Assembly (NCBI GenBank): GCA_947501555.1
Contig: CANMWG010000001.1
Coordinates: 2,666,001-2,730,000 of the forward strand
Direction: 5' to 3'
Origin: an uncultured Paracoccaceae bacterium
GTDB lineage: Bacteria > Pseudomonadota > Alphaproteobacteria > Rhodobacterales > Rhodobacteraceae
Length of the DNA: 64,000 nt
Both the position numbers and the translations under genes were made by a program. The first letter of the stretch is position 1; each line of letters opens with the position of its first letter. Shown in pieces: positions 8,670 to 18,195 of the stretch. A model generated the notes under the pieces. It ran no database searches. It had not been told where the DNA came from and worked only from the letters and a program-made list of their open reading frames with translations.

Positions 8670-9313
8670 CACCAAAGCTTGTGATCTTTGACTGCGACGG
8701 AGTGCTGGTGGATACGGAAACGCTCGCCACCACGATCATCGCGCAGAACCTGAACCGGCACGGTTTTGCCATCACCCCGGATGAAACCCACAGGCTGTTT
8801 GCGGGCGGCACCATCGCCTCTGCCGGGGCCGAGGCTGTTCGGCAGGGCGCCACCCTGCCCGACGCATGGGTGGATGAGATGTACGCGGAAATTTTTGCCA
8901 CGCTCCGCCAAGGTGTGGATGTGATTGAAGGGGTGACGGCGCTGATTGACCAACTGGACCGGCAAGGCATCCTCATGGCCATCGCCTCTAACGGGCCGGT
9001 TGCGAAGATGGAGATCACGTTGCGCCCCTCGGGTCTTTGGGATCGCTTCGCAGGACGGATTTATTCCGGGCATGATCATGGGGCGAAGCCTGCGCCGGAT
9101 ATGTTGCACAAGATCATGGCAGACGCCGGGATTGGCACCGCAGACACTGTGATGATCGATGATATGCCAACCGGTTGCCGGGCGGCCCAAGCCGCTGGCA
9201 TCCGCTGTTTTGGCTATGTGGCAGATGGCGATCCGGCCCGCATTGATGGGACCGGGGCAATCCCCGTCACTTCCATGTCAGCCCTCAGCGCGGCATTGAA
9301 TTTGCGCGAATGA
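8666..9313 (+). CDS. HAD-superfamily phosphatase/phosphoglycomutase-like hydrolase
   Basis: A 215-residue HAD subfamily IA hydrolase. Motif I 'IFDCDGVLVDTE' with nucleophile Asp and acid/base Asp is at residues 7-18, motif II 'IASNG' is in mid-protein, and motifs III-IV are 'KPAPDML' and 'VMIDDMPTG'. Family members dephosphorylate small sugar phosphates or related metabolites; the substrate cannot be read from sequence. I chose ATG 8666 (ATGA overlap with the upstream stop) over GTG 8657. Confidence 0.88.
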   Translation: MTPKLVIFDCDGVLVDTETLATTIIAQNLNRHGFAITPDETHRLFAGGTIASAGAEAVRQGATLPDAWVDEMYAEIFATLRQGVDVIEGVTALIDQLDRQGILMAIASNGPVAKMEITLRPSGLWDRFAGRIYSGHDHGAKPAPDMLHKIMADAGIGTADTVMIDDMPTGCRAAQAAGIRCFGYVADGDPARIDGTGAIPVTSMSALSAALNLRE

Positions 9314-9336
9314 CACAAAGCCGCTAGGCTTGACCC

Positions 9337-9516
9337 ATGACAGATGCAACCGATTTTGCCAGCATTCCACGTGTTGCAAGGCCCAAGCCCGCGCCGATAG
9401 CCTTGCCCGCGCCTGTGCCATTTGCAGCGCCGGTGTTCATCGGCGACTGCGTAACACCCTTAGCGGGGGAAACCGTGTTAAGCCTGCTTTGGAAACGGTT
9501 AGAGCAGAGCAGCTAG
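9337..9516 (+). CDS. Possible 59-residue hypothetical protein
   Basis: A short frame, ATG 9337 to TAG 9516, fills the gap between the HAD gene and the converging ispE. It encodes a Pro/Ala-rich 59-residue protein ('RPKPAPIALPAPVPFAAPVF' then a charged C-terminus). There is no convincing Shine-Dalgarno and no family recognised. Its stop and the ispE stop share the tetranucleotide CTAG at 9513-9516. Support is only that it exactly fills the available space. Confidence 0.35.
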   Translation: MTDATDFASIPRVARPKPAPIALPAPVPFAAPVFIGDCVTPLAGETVLSLLWKRLEQSS

Positions 9517-10376
9517 CCCGGAAGTACGACCGCCGGGGCAACCCACCAGCCCATCTGGGACACTTGTACGATGCGGGCAACTTGGCGTGCGGCAGCCATA
9601 TCCTTGACCAGTCCAAAACAAGTTGCACCGGACCCCGACATGCCTGCCAGACTGACCGCGGGCAGCGAATTCAGCTTTGCGATGACCTCGGTGATCGCTG
9701 GCGCGATCTTCTCGGCGGGGGCTTGCAGATCATTGCGCTGCTTCGCAAGCCACCGGGCGAACCCTTCGAAATCAAGCCCCGCTGGCAGTGGCGTCATGGC
9801 AGTGCCGTTTTTGTCAGGCAATGCTTTGAACACGGCAGTGGTCGGCACCTCAACAGGGGGGCGCACCAATACAAGCGCGCATCCGGGCAGCCCATTAACC
9901 GGGGACAGCACATCCCCAATGCCAGACATTCGGGTCGGGTTGGGCGCGCGCAGACAGACCGGCACATCTGCCCCCAGCGCCACAACAGCGGGATCAGTGG
10001 CAGGCAAAGGGGGCACGCCCCAAAGCTCTGCCAGCATTGCCAGGGTCACGGCGGCGTCTGATGATCCGCTGCCAATCCCTGCGGCATGGGGCAGGTGCTT
10101 TTCAAGGGTCAATGCGGCCCCTTGGGTCACGCCCCGTCCAATACGCAACGTCTCGGCGGCGCGCATCATCAGATTGGTATGATCCGTTGGAACACCTGCG
10201 GAAAAAGGGCCGTTCACCGTGATCCGCATATCGGGGGCGACGGTCGCGCCCAATTGATCGGCCACATCCGCAAAAACCACCAGGCTATCAAGCAAATGAT
10301 ACCCATCGTCGCGCTGACCGGTGACATGCAAGGTCAGGTTGACCTTGGCAGGGGCTATCGCCTTAATCGTCGCCAC
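9513..10376 (-). CDS. ispE: 4-diphosphocytidyl-2-C-methyl-D-erythritol kinase
   Basis: A 287-residue GHMP kinase of the MEP isoprenoid pathway, phosphorylating CDP-methylerythritol. It starts 'ATIKAIAPAKVNLTLHVTGQRDDGYH' as in IspE, and carries the GHMP ATP-binding loop 'PHAAGIGSGSSDAA' and the C-terminal 'AGMSGSGATCFGLV'. I chose GTG 10376 because it gives the family N-terminus and overlaps the end of the TPR gene by 14 nt; the frame is open to 10430, but that would add atypical residues. Confidence 0.93.
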   Translation of the reverse strand: MATIKAIAPAKVNLTLHVTGQRDDGYHLLDSLVVFADVADQLGATVAPDMRITVNGPFSAGVPTDHTNLMMRAAETLRIGRGVTQGAALTLEKHLPHAAGIGSGSSDAAVTLAMLAELWGVPPLPATDPAVVALGADVPVCLRAPNPTRMSGIGDVLSPVNGLPGCALVLVRPPVEVPTTAVFKALPDKNGTAMTPLPAGLDFEGFARWLAKQRNDLQAPAEKIAPAITEVIAKLNSLPAVSLAGMSGSGATCFGLVKDMAAARQVARIVQVSQMGWWVAPAVVLPG

Positions 10377-12057
10377 GGGCCACACGGATGGGGTCTTGGC
10401 CTTCATCCCGCAACACCAAATCCAGACCACGGGCTAATTTGTCACGAATGCGGATCGCTTCGTCTTCTTCAGGGTCAAACGACAAGGCGCGCTGCCATTG
10501 AAATTGCGCCTCGGTTTCGCGGCCAACGGCCCAATAGACATCGCCCAAATGGTCGTTGATCACCGGATCAACAGGGATCAAAGATGCAGCATGTTCCATA
10601 TGAACAACGGCTTCTTCGTAGCGGCCCAACTGGAACAACACCCAGCCGAGACTATCAACAATTGCACCATTATCCGGGCGGGCCGCAACAGCGGTTTCAA
10701 TCATGCCCAGCGCCTCATCCAGCTTTTCGCCACGCTCGACGAGCGAGTAGCCCAGGAAATTCAGCACCTGTGGATGGTCCGGACGCAAAGCCAGCGCGGC
10801 CCGGAAATCAGCCTCGGCTGCTGGCCAGATATCAAGCGCATGGTTGGTGATGCCGCGGGTATAGTAGACAAACCACTTCGCTGAGTTCTCATCATCATAA
10901 AGCGCCAGCGCGCGTGTATAGGCATCATTTGCCTGACCATAACGTGCGGTCTGGCGCAATGTGTCGCCCTTCGTGGCCCAGACCTGAGGCAGATCTGGAT
11001 GGCTGCGCGTTAGGGCCTCAAGCACCTCTATGGCGGCATCATCGCGATCTGCGCTGCGCAAGGCCTCGGCGCGGGCAAGTTCGGCGGCATGAAAAGAGGG
11101 ATCATCGCGATCAACAGCACCAAGGGCCGTGTTGACCAAATCATATTGGCCCAAGTCCTCTAACAAACCAGCAGTCATCAACAATGCAGGTGTGTTGCCA
11201 GGGTCGAGATAATTGGCCGACCTTGTGTACATCAGGGTAAAGCTATCGGGCGCCTCATCCCGGACCAATCCCGCAATAACATGGTATAAGTCCGCAAGAC
11301 CTTCATTCGGGCCCGAGACCGCATCATACGCGACGGCCTCACCCGCCACCAAGTTGGCGCGCAACAGCGAAACAGCTGGATCCATCTGGCGACCAAAGAT
11401 CGCATCGATAATGGCAATGGCATCTTCATTTCGGCCCAGCTGGCTGAGGATCTGCGCATGGGCAATCGCACTTTTGCGACTATAGCGGTGGTTGCCTGAG
11501 GCTGGTTCAAACATCGCGGCAGCGGCTTCAAAATCGCCAACAGTTGCCAGAGCATAGGCTTTATGGGTGCGGCCATAGACCGCCATGCCTTCACCCTCCA
11601 TAACCTGATCAAAACTCGCCAAAGCGCGGGTGATGTCCCCCTCACCCAGATGAGCCCAACCCTGCACCACACCATCGACAAGCGGGCCAACATTCTGGCC
11701 GCGCTCAAGCCCTGCAAAAATCTCTTCCCAATCGCCCGCCTTTGCGGCGGACACGCTAAGCGCCAGATAAGCGATCGGGCTTTCGAAGCCCTGATCCACG
11801 ATATTCTGCGCGACAGGCACAGCGCGATCAAACTGGCCCAATGCGATGAAGGACGTCATCGTATTTTCCAAAACATAGGCATTGGTCGGGTCAGCGATCA
11901 GACTTTGGCTGAAATACCGGGCACCGGCGGCAAAATCACTCTGCGCTCCTGCCTGACGGCCCGCCAGATAGGCGCCTACGTCGACTTCGGCGAAAGCTTG
12001 GTTTGCGGGGGCAAGCGCACAGGCAAGCGCCAAAACGGAAATGGAACGTTTGAACAC
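10363..12057 (-). CDS. Secreted/periplasmic tetratricopeptide-repeat protein
   Basis: A 564-residue protein with an N-terminal signal peptide ('FKRSISVLALACALAPANQAFA', cleavage after about residue 23) followed by many TPR units, clearest in the C-terminal half ('AEADFRAALALRPDHPQVLNFLGYSLVERG', 'GRYEEAVVHMEHAASLIPVDPVINDHLGDVYWAVGR'). TPR proteins of this sort scaffold envelope assembly or secretion complexes; no enzymatic motif is seen. The start GTG 12057 (AAGGGG upstream) is inferred from the signal peptide; the frame is open to 12324 but that extension has no secretory character. It is upstream of and overlaps ispE, a common alphaproteobacterial arrangement. Confidence 0.85.
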   Translation of the reverse strand: MFKRSISVLALACALAPANQAFAEVDVGAYLAGRQAGAQSDFAAGARYFSQSLIADPTNAYVLENTMTSFIALGQFDRAVPVAQNIVDQGFESPIAYLALSVSAAKAGDWEEIFAGLERGQNVGPLVDGVVQGWAHLGEGDITRALASFDQVMEGEGMAVYGRTHKAYALATVGDFEAAAAMFEPASGNHRYSRKSAIAHAQILSQLGRNEDAIAIIDAIFGRQMDPAVSLLRANLVAGEAVAYDAVSGPNEGLADLYHVIAGLVRDEAPDSFTLMYTRSANYLDPGNTPALLMTAGLLEDLGQYDLVNTALGAVDRDDPSFHAAELARAEALRSADRDDAAIEVLEALTRSHPDLPQVWATKGDTLRQTARYGQANDAYTRALALYDDENSAKWFVYYTRGITNHALDIWPAAEADFRAALALRPDHPQVLNFLGYSLVERGEKLDEALGMIETAVAARPDNGAIVDSLGWVLFQLGRYEEAVVHMEHAASLIPVDPVINDHLGDVYWAVGRETEAQFQWQRALSFDPEEDEAIRIRDKLARGLDLVLRDEGQDPIRVARGDD

Positions 12058-12265
12058 GGTGAGTAATACCCCTTGATCGTTGTTTCGATACCCTAGTCCG
12101 CTGAACGCTGGCATGTAAATAAGACAAAGTCGCGGCGGCATATTGTTGCACAACGGTTGGGCCGCGGAAAAACGGCAAACGTCGATCACATCTGCCTTAT
12201 CGCGGTCGGGATAACATCGACAAAGGTCCTTGCGCGCCGCAACACACAAGGAATGATTGCGAGAA

Positions 12266-12718
12266 TCAAGCGACTTCTTCTGCGTCCAATACCTCTGCGA
12301 AGCTTTTAAAGAACTTCGCCGCAAGCTTCTTGGCGGTGCTCTGGATCAGACGGCTTCCCAATTGGGCCAGTTTGCCACCGATCTGGGCCTTCGCATCATA
12401 GGTCAGAATGGTTGTGTCGCCATCCGCAACCAAGGTCACATCCGCCCCGCCCTTGGCGTGCCCGGCGGCACCGCCGTTACCTTGGCCTGTCAGCGAAAAC
12501 GCGTCCGGTGCGCCGCTTTTGTCGAGCTGCACATCACCGTTGAACTTGGCCTTTACCGGGCCAACCTTCAGGACGATTTTGGCCTCCAGCTCAGTGTCGG
12601 AATGCTGGATCAGTTCTTCACAGCCCGGAATACATTGTTCCAGGATTTTAGGATCATTCAGTGCGGCGTAGACCCGCTCCATCGGTGCATTGATGATGAT
12701 TTCGTCTTTGAGTTCCAT
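12266..12718 (-). CDS. coxG: CO dehydrogenase accessory protein CoxG (SRPBCC)
   Basis: A 150-residue SRPBCC-fold protein of the CoxG family. CoxG is reported in Oligotropha/Afipia carboxidovorans to help attach CO dehydrogenase to the cytoplasmic membrane. Family features are 'INAPMERVYAALNDPKILEQCIPGCEEL' at the N-terminus and 'IGGKLAQLGSRLI' before a hydrophobic/basic C-terminal helix ('TAKKLAAKFFKSFAEVL'). The second ATG (12718) is preferred because AGAAGG then lies 7 nt upstream. It is last in the leftward cox cluster. Confidence 0.88.
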   Translation of the reverse strand: MELKDEIIINAPMERVYAALNDPKILEQCIPGCEELIQHSDTELEAKIVLKVGPVKAKFNGDVQLDKSGAPDAFSLTGQGNGGAAGHAKGGADVTLVADGDTTILTYDAKAQIGGKLAQLGSRLIQSTAKKLAAKFFKSFAEVLDAEEVA

Positions 12719-12730
12719 TGTCATACCTTC

Positions 12731-12889
12731 TTAACAGCAGGGAAATTTGATGGTGGCAAGCGTTTCGGCCTGCGCGGGCGTGAGGGCCCATTTTCGACGG
12801 ACGGCGCTAAAATATTTGCGGAGTGTTGTCATCCGCCCGCCCAATGTCGAGGTATTTTTTGCCAGACCGGTTGACGTTGCGCTATCCAT
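12731..12889 (-). CDS. Possible 52-residue small protein between coxF and coxG
   Basis: A 52-codon frame starts with ATG 12889 overlapping the last codons of the XdhC-like gene and ends with TAA 13 nt before coxG. The product is basic with a C-terminal Cys-Cys ('RKYFSAVRRKWALTPAQAETLATIKFPCC'). I do not recognise it. Overlap with the upstream stop and its exact fit into the operon suggest a coupled small gene, but no homology can be claimed. Confidence 0.42.
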   Translation of the reverse strand: MDSATSTGLAKNTSTLGGRMTTLRKYFSAVRRKWALTPAQAETLATIKFPCC

Positions 12890-13661
12890 TGTGGGCCACC
12901 TGCGCCAGTTTCTCACGTTTGGCCTTGGTCAGCTCTGCAAGGATCGAAAGCGCGATTTCAGACGGGGTCACTGCCCCAATGTTCAGCCCAGCGGGCGCGT
13001 GAACGGATGCCAGCCGTGCAGCATCTACACCCGCCGCCGTCAATTTTTCGGAAAGGCTCGCGAATTTCTTGCGACTGCCAACAAAGGCGACATAGTCCGA
13101 CGGCGCGGCCAATCCTGTCTTCAACGCCGCAAGATCACCCTGCCCTTGTGTCGCAATCACCAGATACCGGCCTCGGCCGGGCTGGCGCCCGGGCAATGGC
13201 ATATCCCCCGCCGCAGAGGCCACGGCCCAGCCAAACTGCGGCGCAAGCTCCGCCAGCTTCATAGCCACCGGAGATGCCCCGAAGAGAAACAAGTCAGGCG
13301 TTGGCAGATAGGGTTCAATAAAGATGTCGACTGTGCCCTTTGACGGGCATCCGTTGCGTGCAAACCGAATGCCATCAACATCATCGCCCGCTTGCACGCC
13401 TATTTCGGCAAGATTTTCCTCTGGCGTAACCGAGATGAACTGCGGCTGACCTGTCGCATAGGCCCGCAAGGTCGCATCTTTGATCGCTCCCTTCACACAG
13501 CCCCCGCCGAGCCACCCTTCCAAAATGGTGCCATCCTCGCGCAATAAGGCTTTGGCACCCGGCTTGGCCGCAGTGACGCCCGCAGTGCGCACAATCGTCG
13601 CAATGGCAAAACAATCTTCGCCTTCTTGCAACCCATGTTCGGTGATCTGTTTTGGGGTCAT
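12882..13661 (-). CDS. coxF: XdhC/CoxF-family molybdenum enzyme maturation factor
   Basis: A 259-residue XdhC/CoxI-type protein; relatives bind molybdenum cofactor and help insert it, or its sulfur, into molybdenum hydroxylases. The N-terminal part has 'FAIATIVRTAGVTAAKPGAKALL' and the conserved 'GWLGGGCVKGAI' block; the C-terminal Rossmann-like part has 'LFLFGASPVAMKLAELAPQFGW' and 'YVAFVGSRKKFA'. ATG 13661 overlaps the coxE stop (ATGA). By order (M-S-L-D-E-F-G) it corresponds to coxF of the Oligotropha cluster. Confidence 0.87.
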   Translation of the reverse strand: MTPKQITEHGLQEGEDCFAIATIVRTAGVTAAKPGAKALLREDGTILEGWLGGGCVKGAIKDATLRAYATGQPQFISVTPEENLAEIGVQAGDDVDGIRFARNGCPSKGTVDIFIEPYLPTPDLFLFGASPVAMKLAELAPQFGWAVASAAGDMPLPGRQPGRGRYLVIATQGQGDLAALKTGLAAPSDYVAFVGSRKKFASLSEKLTAAGVDAARLASVHAPAGLNIGAVTPSEIALSILAELTKAKREKLAQVAHNG

Positions 13662-14845
13662 AGCCGGGCCAACTCTGTCTCCAGTGCAGCCAGATCGTCC
13701 AGCGTATTGGCGGCGCGAAACAGGTCCAGATAGGGCAGAGCCCCTGCCATCGCGCGCGCCGTGGGTGCATACCCGTCCCAGCCTTTCAGCGGGTTCAGCC
13801 AAATGATCTTGCATCCGCGCTTTTTCAGGCGGGCGAGTGCTTCTGACATCCCCTCTGGTGATGCGGTGTCATACCCATCCGACAGGATCATCACCACCGT
13901 CCGGTTATCGACAAACCGGCGGCCATAGGTGCCTGCAAAGCGGTCCAGACTCTCGGCGATCTTTGACCCACCGGCGAACCCTTCGGCCAGCAGCGACAAG
14001 CGTGCCAGCGCGCGGAGCGCGTCTTTGTCGCGCAAGGCCTCAGTGATCCGCACCAAACGGGTGTGAAACAGATAGGCATCCGCGCGGGGATCAGCCCGCA
14101 TCAAGCCCGCAAGGAAGGCCAGAAAGATGCGGGAATAGACGGTCATCGAACCCGACACATCGCAAATCGCCGTGATCCGCAACGTGCGATCCGGGCGCTG
14201 GCGTTTGGGCAAGACGATAGGCTCACCCCCCGTTGCTAGGCTTTGGCGCATGACTTTGCGAAAATGGATCTGATCCCCCTTGCGCGCGGCCTTGCGGCGG
14301 CGCGAGCGGCGATCACGCAATGCAGCACCCAAACGCAACGCTATTTTCTCGGCGGCCGCGATATCTTCGGGCCGGACCAATTCGCGCAGGTCTTTCTTGA
14401 ACAGGTTGGTCACGTCCGTGGCAACCAGCTTGCCCTCGCCATCTGCTTCCGCCTCGCCCTCGCCGCCGTCAGGGGTGCTGACTTCGCCAGCGCCCGTATT
14501 TCTGTCAGCGTCTGCGTGTGCTTCGCGATTGGAATGGACGTTTTCGCTCTCGCTGGGTTTTGCGGTTGGTGTCACGCGGGTTTTGACCCGACCGCCGTTC
14601 ATCCAGAAACTGTCAAAAAGCCCATCAAACTGCGCGGCCTCCTCGGCGCAGCCGGTAAAGACGGATTTCAGCGCGCGGCGGGTATCATGGGGGTTTGCGG
14701 CATCAATATGGGTCAGCGCATCCAAAGCGATGCCAGTCTCACCCACACCAAGACGCAAGCCATTAGCGCGCAAATGTGCCACAAAACCGGCCATGCGGGC
14801 GCCGGGCCCAGGATCACGAGCGGCAAATTTGGTCACACGGCTCAT
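13658..14845 (-). CDS. coxE: VWA-domain protein CoxE
   Basis: A 395-residue cytosolic protein with an N-terminal helical region, a low-complexity acidic linker (about residues 95-140) and a C-terminal von Willebrand A domain with the MIDAS motif 'CDVSGSM' near residue 230 plus 'LSDGYDT'. CoxE works with the MoxR-type ATPase CoxD in assembling the [CuSMoO2] centre of CO dehydrogenase, according to work on Oligotropha. It overlaps coxD by 4 nt upstream and coxF by 4 nt downstream, consistent with a translationally coupled maturation block. Confidence 0.9.
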   Translation of the reverse strand: MSRVTKFAARDPGPGARMAGFVAHLRANGLRLGVGETGIALDALTHIDAANPHDTRRALKSVFTGCAEEAAQFDGLFDSFWMNGGRVKTRVTPTAKPSESENVHSNREAHADADRNTGAGEVSTPDGGEGEAEADGEGKLVATDVTNLFKKDLRELVRPEDIAAAEKIALRLGAALRDRRSRRRKAARKGDQIHFRKVMRQSLATGGEPIVLPKRQRPDRTLRITAICDVSGSMTVYSRIFLAFLAGLMRADPRADAYLFHTRLVRITEALRDKDALRALARLSLLAEGFAGGSKIAESLDRFAGTYGRRFVDNRTVVMILSDGYDTASPEGMSEALARLKKRGCKIIWLNPLKGWDGYAPTARAMAGALPYLDLFRAANTLDDLAALETELARL

Positions 14846-15717
14846 GCGGCTTTGCCCGCCAAACGTTGGGCGATCTCGGTCGGGATCGCGTCACGGTCCA
14901 TCTGGGTTTTCAACAATGTAGTCAGGGTCGCCTGCAAGATCGCGGGATCAGCTGTCAGATCAGCGACACCCAGCCCCATGAGGGCCGCCGCAAAATCCAA
15001 CATCTCGGCAATGCCCGGTTTCTTTTCCAACTCTTGTTTGCGCAACGCCTGCACAAACCCCACGATCTGGGCGCAAAGCCGGTCGGTGATGTCGGGATAG
15101 CGGGTAACCAGTATAGACAGCTCTGTTTCATGATCAGGATAAGGCACATGGGCATAAAGACAGCGACGGCGGAGCGCATCGCTGAGGTCCCGCGTGCCGT
15201 TCGCGGTGAGAATAACAATGGGGTGAGTGGTGGCCTTGATCGTGCCCATTTCAGGGATCGTAATTTGGAATTCAGACAGGATTTCTAATAAATAGGCTTC
15301 AAATTCTTCATCCGCCCGGTCAATCTCATCGATCAGCAGAACAGGCGCTTTGTCTTGGCGGATCGCCTTTAACAAGGGACGTTCCAGCAGGAATTCATCC
15401 GAGAAAATGCGTGCCTCAACGGTCTTGCCTGTCTCGCCATCCTCGGATGCCGCACGGATCGCCAGTAATTGGCGTTGATAATTCCATTCGTAAATCGCTT
15501 GGGCCGCGTCCAGCCCTTCGTAGCACTGCAGGCGGATCAGCTGAGTATCCTGCACGGCGGCAAGCACCCGGGCGACTTCGGTTTTGCCGACGCCTGCGGC
15601 CCCTTCCAGCAGCAAAGGACGGCCCAGCGATAGCGACAGATGCAGCGCCATCGCCAGATCACCAGAGGCGATATACCCCTGATCGGCCATCGCCGTTTGA
15701 AGCGTCGTCCAGGTCAT
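14842..15717 (-). CDS. coxD: MoxR-type AAA+ ATPase CoxD
   Basis: A 291-residue AAA+ ATPase with Walker A 'EGAAGVGKTE' (about residues 39-48), Walker B 'VLLIDEIDRADEEFEAYLLEIL' and sensor 1 'VILTANGTRDL'. CoxD is the ATPase needed to mature the Cu-S-Mo active site of form I CO dehydrogenase. I chose ATG 15717, which has GGGAGGGAT 5 nt upstream, rather than 15744. It follows coxL by about 50 nt and overlaps coxE. Confidence 0.91.
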   Translation of the reverse strand: MTWTTLQTAMADQGYIASGDLAMALHLSLSLGRPLLLEGAAGVGKTEVARVLAAVQDTQLIRLQCYEGLDAAQAIYEWNYQRQLLAIRAASEDGETGKTVEARIFSDEFLLERPLLKAIRQDKAPVLLIDEIDRADEEFEAYLLEILSEFQITIPEMGTIKATTHPIVILTANGTRDLSDALRRRCLYAHVPYPDHETELSILVTRYPDITDRLCAQIVGFVQALRKQELEKKPGIAEMLDFAAALMGLGVADLTADPAILQATLTTLLKTQMDRDAIPTEIAQRLAGKAA

Positions 15718-15768
15718 CTGATCCCTCCCGATGGGGCGGGCCACATATCGCGGCCCGCGTCCAGAATT

Positions 15769-18195
15769 TTAGTCGTGCAGACCAAGATTGTTGGCCGTCT
15801 GCCAAATGCGCCAATGGTCATGGGGCATATTGGTGTGCCGGTTCCCAAACGGGCGGAACGCATCCTGCACCGCGTTTGAAAAACAAGGCACGCCGCCCAC
15901 ATGGGGGCTTTCACCTACACCTTTGGCCCCAATTGGATGATGCGGGCTGGGGGTGACGGTATAGTCCGTCTCGTAGTTGGGCACTTCCCACGCGGTTGGC
16001 AGGAAGAAGTCCATCAGCGTCCCGGTTTTGACGTTGCCCATATCATCATAGGCAATCTCTTGGCCCAATGCGACGGCAAGCGCTTCGGTCAGACCACCGT
16101 GGATTTGCCCCTCAATAACCATCGGGTTGATCCGCGTGCCGCAGTCATCCAGCGCATAGAAGCGACGGATTTCAGGGACACCCGTATCCACGTCGATGTC
16201 CATGACACAAACATAAGCCCCAAAGGGATAAGTCATATTGGGCGGATCGTAATAGCTGACAGCCTCAAGCCCCGGCTCAAGCCCCGGAATAGCTTGGTTG
16301 TAGGCGGCATAGGCGATCTCTTTCATCGTCTTGAACCGCTCGGGCGCGCCTTTGACGACAAAGCGGTCCACGTCGAATTCCACGTCATCGTCGTGCACTT
16401 CCAGCAGATAGGCCGCGATCATCTGGGCCTTGGCCCGGATTTTGCGGCCCGCCATGGCCGTCGCCGCACCCGCAACCGGGGTAGAGCGTGACCCGTAGGT
16501 CCCAAGGCCGTAAGGGGCTGTATCCGTGTCGCCTTCTTCAATTGTGATGCTGTCAGCAGACAGGCCAATCTCGGTCGCCAGAATTTGGGCGAAAGTCGTG
16601 GCATGCCCCTGCCCTTGGCTGATCGTGCCCAACCGCGCCACAGCCGACCCGGTGGGGTGAATACGGATTTCGCAGCTGTCGAACATGCCCATCCCAAGGA
16701 TATCGCAATTCTTAACGGGGCCCGCGCCAACGATCTCGGTGAAGAACGACAGACCGATACCCATAACCTTGCGGGTCTTGCCGGCCTTAAAGTCCGCGAC
16801 CCGCTGGGCCTGTTCAGCGCGCAGGCCTTTGTAATCGACGGCTTCCAACGCCTTGTCCCATGCGGTCTGATAATCGCCTGAATCATATTCCCAGCCCAAA
16901 GCGGCCGTATAAGGGAACTGGTCCTTTTTGATAAAGTTGATCGATCGCAGCTCGGCCGGGTCCATATCCAACTCAATCGCAAGGACCTCGATCATGCGCT
17001 CGATAAAGTACACGGCTTCAGTCACGCGGAACGAACAGCGGTAAGACACGCCGCCGGGGGCTTTGTTGGTGTAAACACCGTCCACACCCAGATAAGCGGT
17101 CGGGATATCGTAAGACCCGGTGCAGATATTCATGAACCCGGCAGGAAACTTGGTCGGGTCAGCACAAGCGTCAAAGGCCCCATGGTCAGCCGTCACATGA
17201 CAATGCAGTCCGGTGATCTTGCCTTCTTTCGTGGCACTAATCTTGCCCTTCATCCAATAATCGCGGGCAAAGGCGGTGGACATAAGGTTCTCCATCCGGT
17301 CCTCGACCCATTTCACGGGCACACCTGTGACGATTGACGCGACAATCGAGCAGACATAGCCCGGATACACCCCAACCTTATTGCCAAAACCGCCACCGAT
17401 ATCGGGCGAGATCACGCGGATGTTGTGCTCTTCGATCCCGGACAGCAGGGACGCAACGGTGCGCACAACATGCGGAGCCTGGAAGGTGCCCCAAAGTGTC
17501 AGTTTGCCGTTCACCTTATCCATCGAGGCCACAGAACCGCAGGTTTCCAACGGGCAAGGATGCGTCCGGTGATAATACATCTCTTCGGTGGCCACGACCT
17601 CGGCGTTGTCGATCACCTGATTGGTCGCCTCTTCCTCGCCCGCTTCCCACTTAAAGATGTGGTTCGGGTGCTTGCGGGGGCCATGGGCGCCGGGTGGGAT
17701 TGAACCGTCTTCGGCCACTAGATCCTCGCGCAGTACCACATCGGATTCCAGCGATTTGAAGGGATCAACTAGAACCTCAAGCTCTTCATACTCCACCTCA
17801 ACCAGTTCCACCGCATCGGCAGCAACATAACGATCAGAGGCCACGACAAAGGCCACCTCTTGGCCTTGGAACAGCACCTTGCCATCTGCCAAAACCATCT
17901 GTTTGTCACCGGCCAGCGTGGGCATCCAATGCAGGCTAAGGGGTTCCAGATCCTTGGCGGTCAAAACAGCCGTAACACCGGGCAAGGCCATGGCGGCATC
18001 GATATTGATCGATTTGATCCGAGCATGAGCATAGGGCGAGCGTACAAAATCGCCATGCAGCATGCCGGGCAATTTGACGTCATCAACGTAGTTGCCCTTG
18101 CCTTGGGTGAAACGAGCGTCTTCGACCCGCTTGCGCGAGCAACCCATGCCCTTCAGACCAGCGACCCGTTCTTCGCGTGTGACTTCGTCTTTCAT
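15769..18195 (-). CDS. coxL: Aerobic carbon monoxide dehydrogenase large subunit, form I
   Basis: The 808-residue molybdopterin-binding catalytic subunit of the xanthine oxidase family. The active-site loop reads SYRCSFR at residues 384-390: the Cys (387 here, 388 in Oligotropha) that binds the Cu-S-Mo cluster is present, which distinguishes genuine form I CoxL from the form II AYRGAGR type. The usual first Ala is replaced by Ser. 'FQAPH' (Gln239) and the C-terminal 'GAKGVGES' with the catalytic Glu are also present. It overlaps coxS by 4 nt. With CoxM and CoxS it would oxidise CO and pass electrons to quinones. Confidence 0.95.
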   Translation of the reverse strand: MKDEVTREERVAGLKGMGCSRKRVEDARFTQGKGNYVDDVKLPGMLHGDFVRSPYAHARIKSINIDAAMALPGVTAVLTAKDLEPLSLHWMPTLAGDKQMVLADGKVLFQGQEVAFVVASDRYVAADAVELVEVEYEELEVLVDPFKSLESDVVLREDLVAEDGSIPPGAHGPRKHPNHIFKWEAGEEEATNQVIDNAEVVATEEMYYHRTHPCPLETCGSVASMDKVNGKLTLWGTFQAPHVVRTVASLLSGIEEHNIRVISPDIGGGFGNKVGVYPGYVCSIVASIVTGVPVKWVEDRMENLMSTAFARDYWMKGKISATKEGKITGLHCHVTADHGAFDACADPTKFPAGFMNICTGSYDIPTAYLGVDGVYTNKAPGGVSYRCSFRVTEAVYFIERMIEVLAIELDMDPAELRSINFIKKDQFPYTAALGWEYDSGDYQTAWDKALEAVDYKGLRAEQAQRVADFKAGKTRKVMGIGLSFFTEIVGAGPVKNCDILGMGMFDSCEIRIHPTGSAVARLGTISQGQGHATTFAQILATEIGLSADSITIEEGDTDTAPYGLGTYGSRSTPVAGAATAMAGRKIRAKAQMIAAYLLEVHDDDVEFDVDRFVVKGAPERFKTMKEIAYAAYNQAIPGLEPGLEAVSYYDPPNMTYPFGAYVCVMDIDVDTGVPEIRRFYALDDCGTRINPMVIEGQIHGGLTEALAVALGQEIAYDDMGNVKTGTLMDFFLPTAWEVPNYETDYTVTPSPHHPIGAKGVGESPHVGGVPCFSNAVQDAFRPFGNRHTNMPHDHWRIWQTANNLGLHD

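Noticed and set aside
9517..10061. Long rightward open frame opposite ispE
   Set aside because: It is antisense to a clear ispE with all GHMP motifs; composition is that of a high-GC shadow frame with no recognisable domain.
14243..15100. Long rightward open frame opposite coxE/coxD
   Set aside because: It lies opposite the intact VWA and AAA+ genes and has no start signal or family resemblance.
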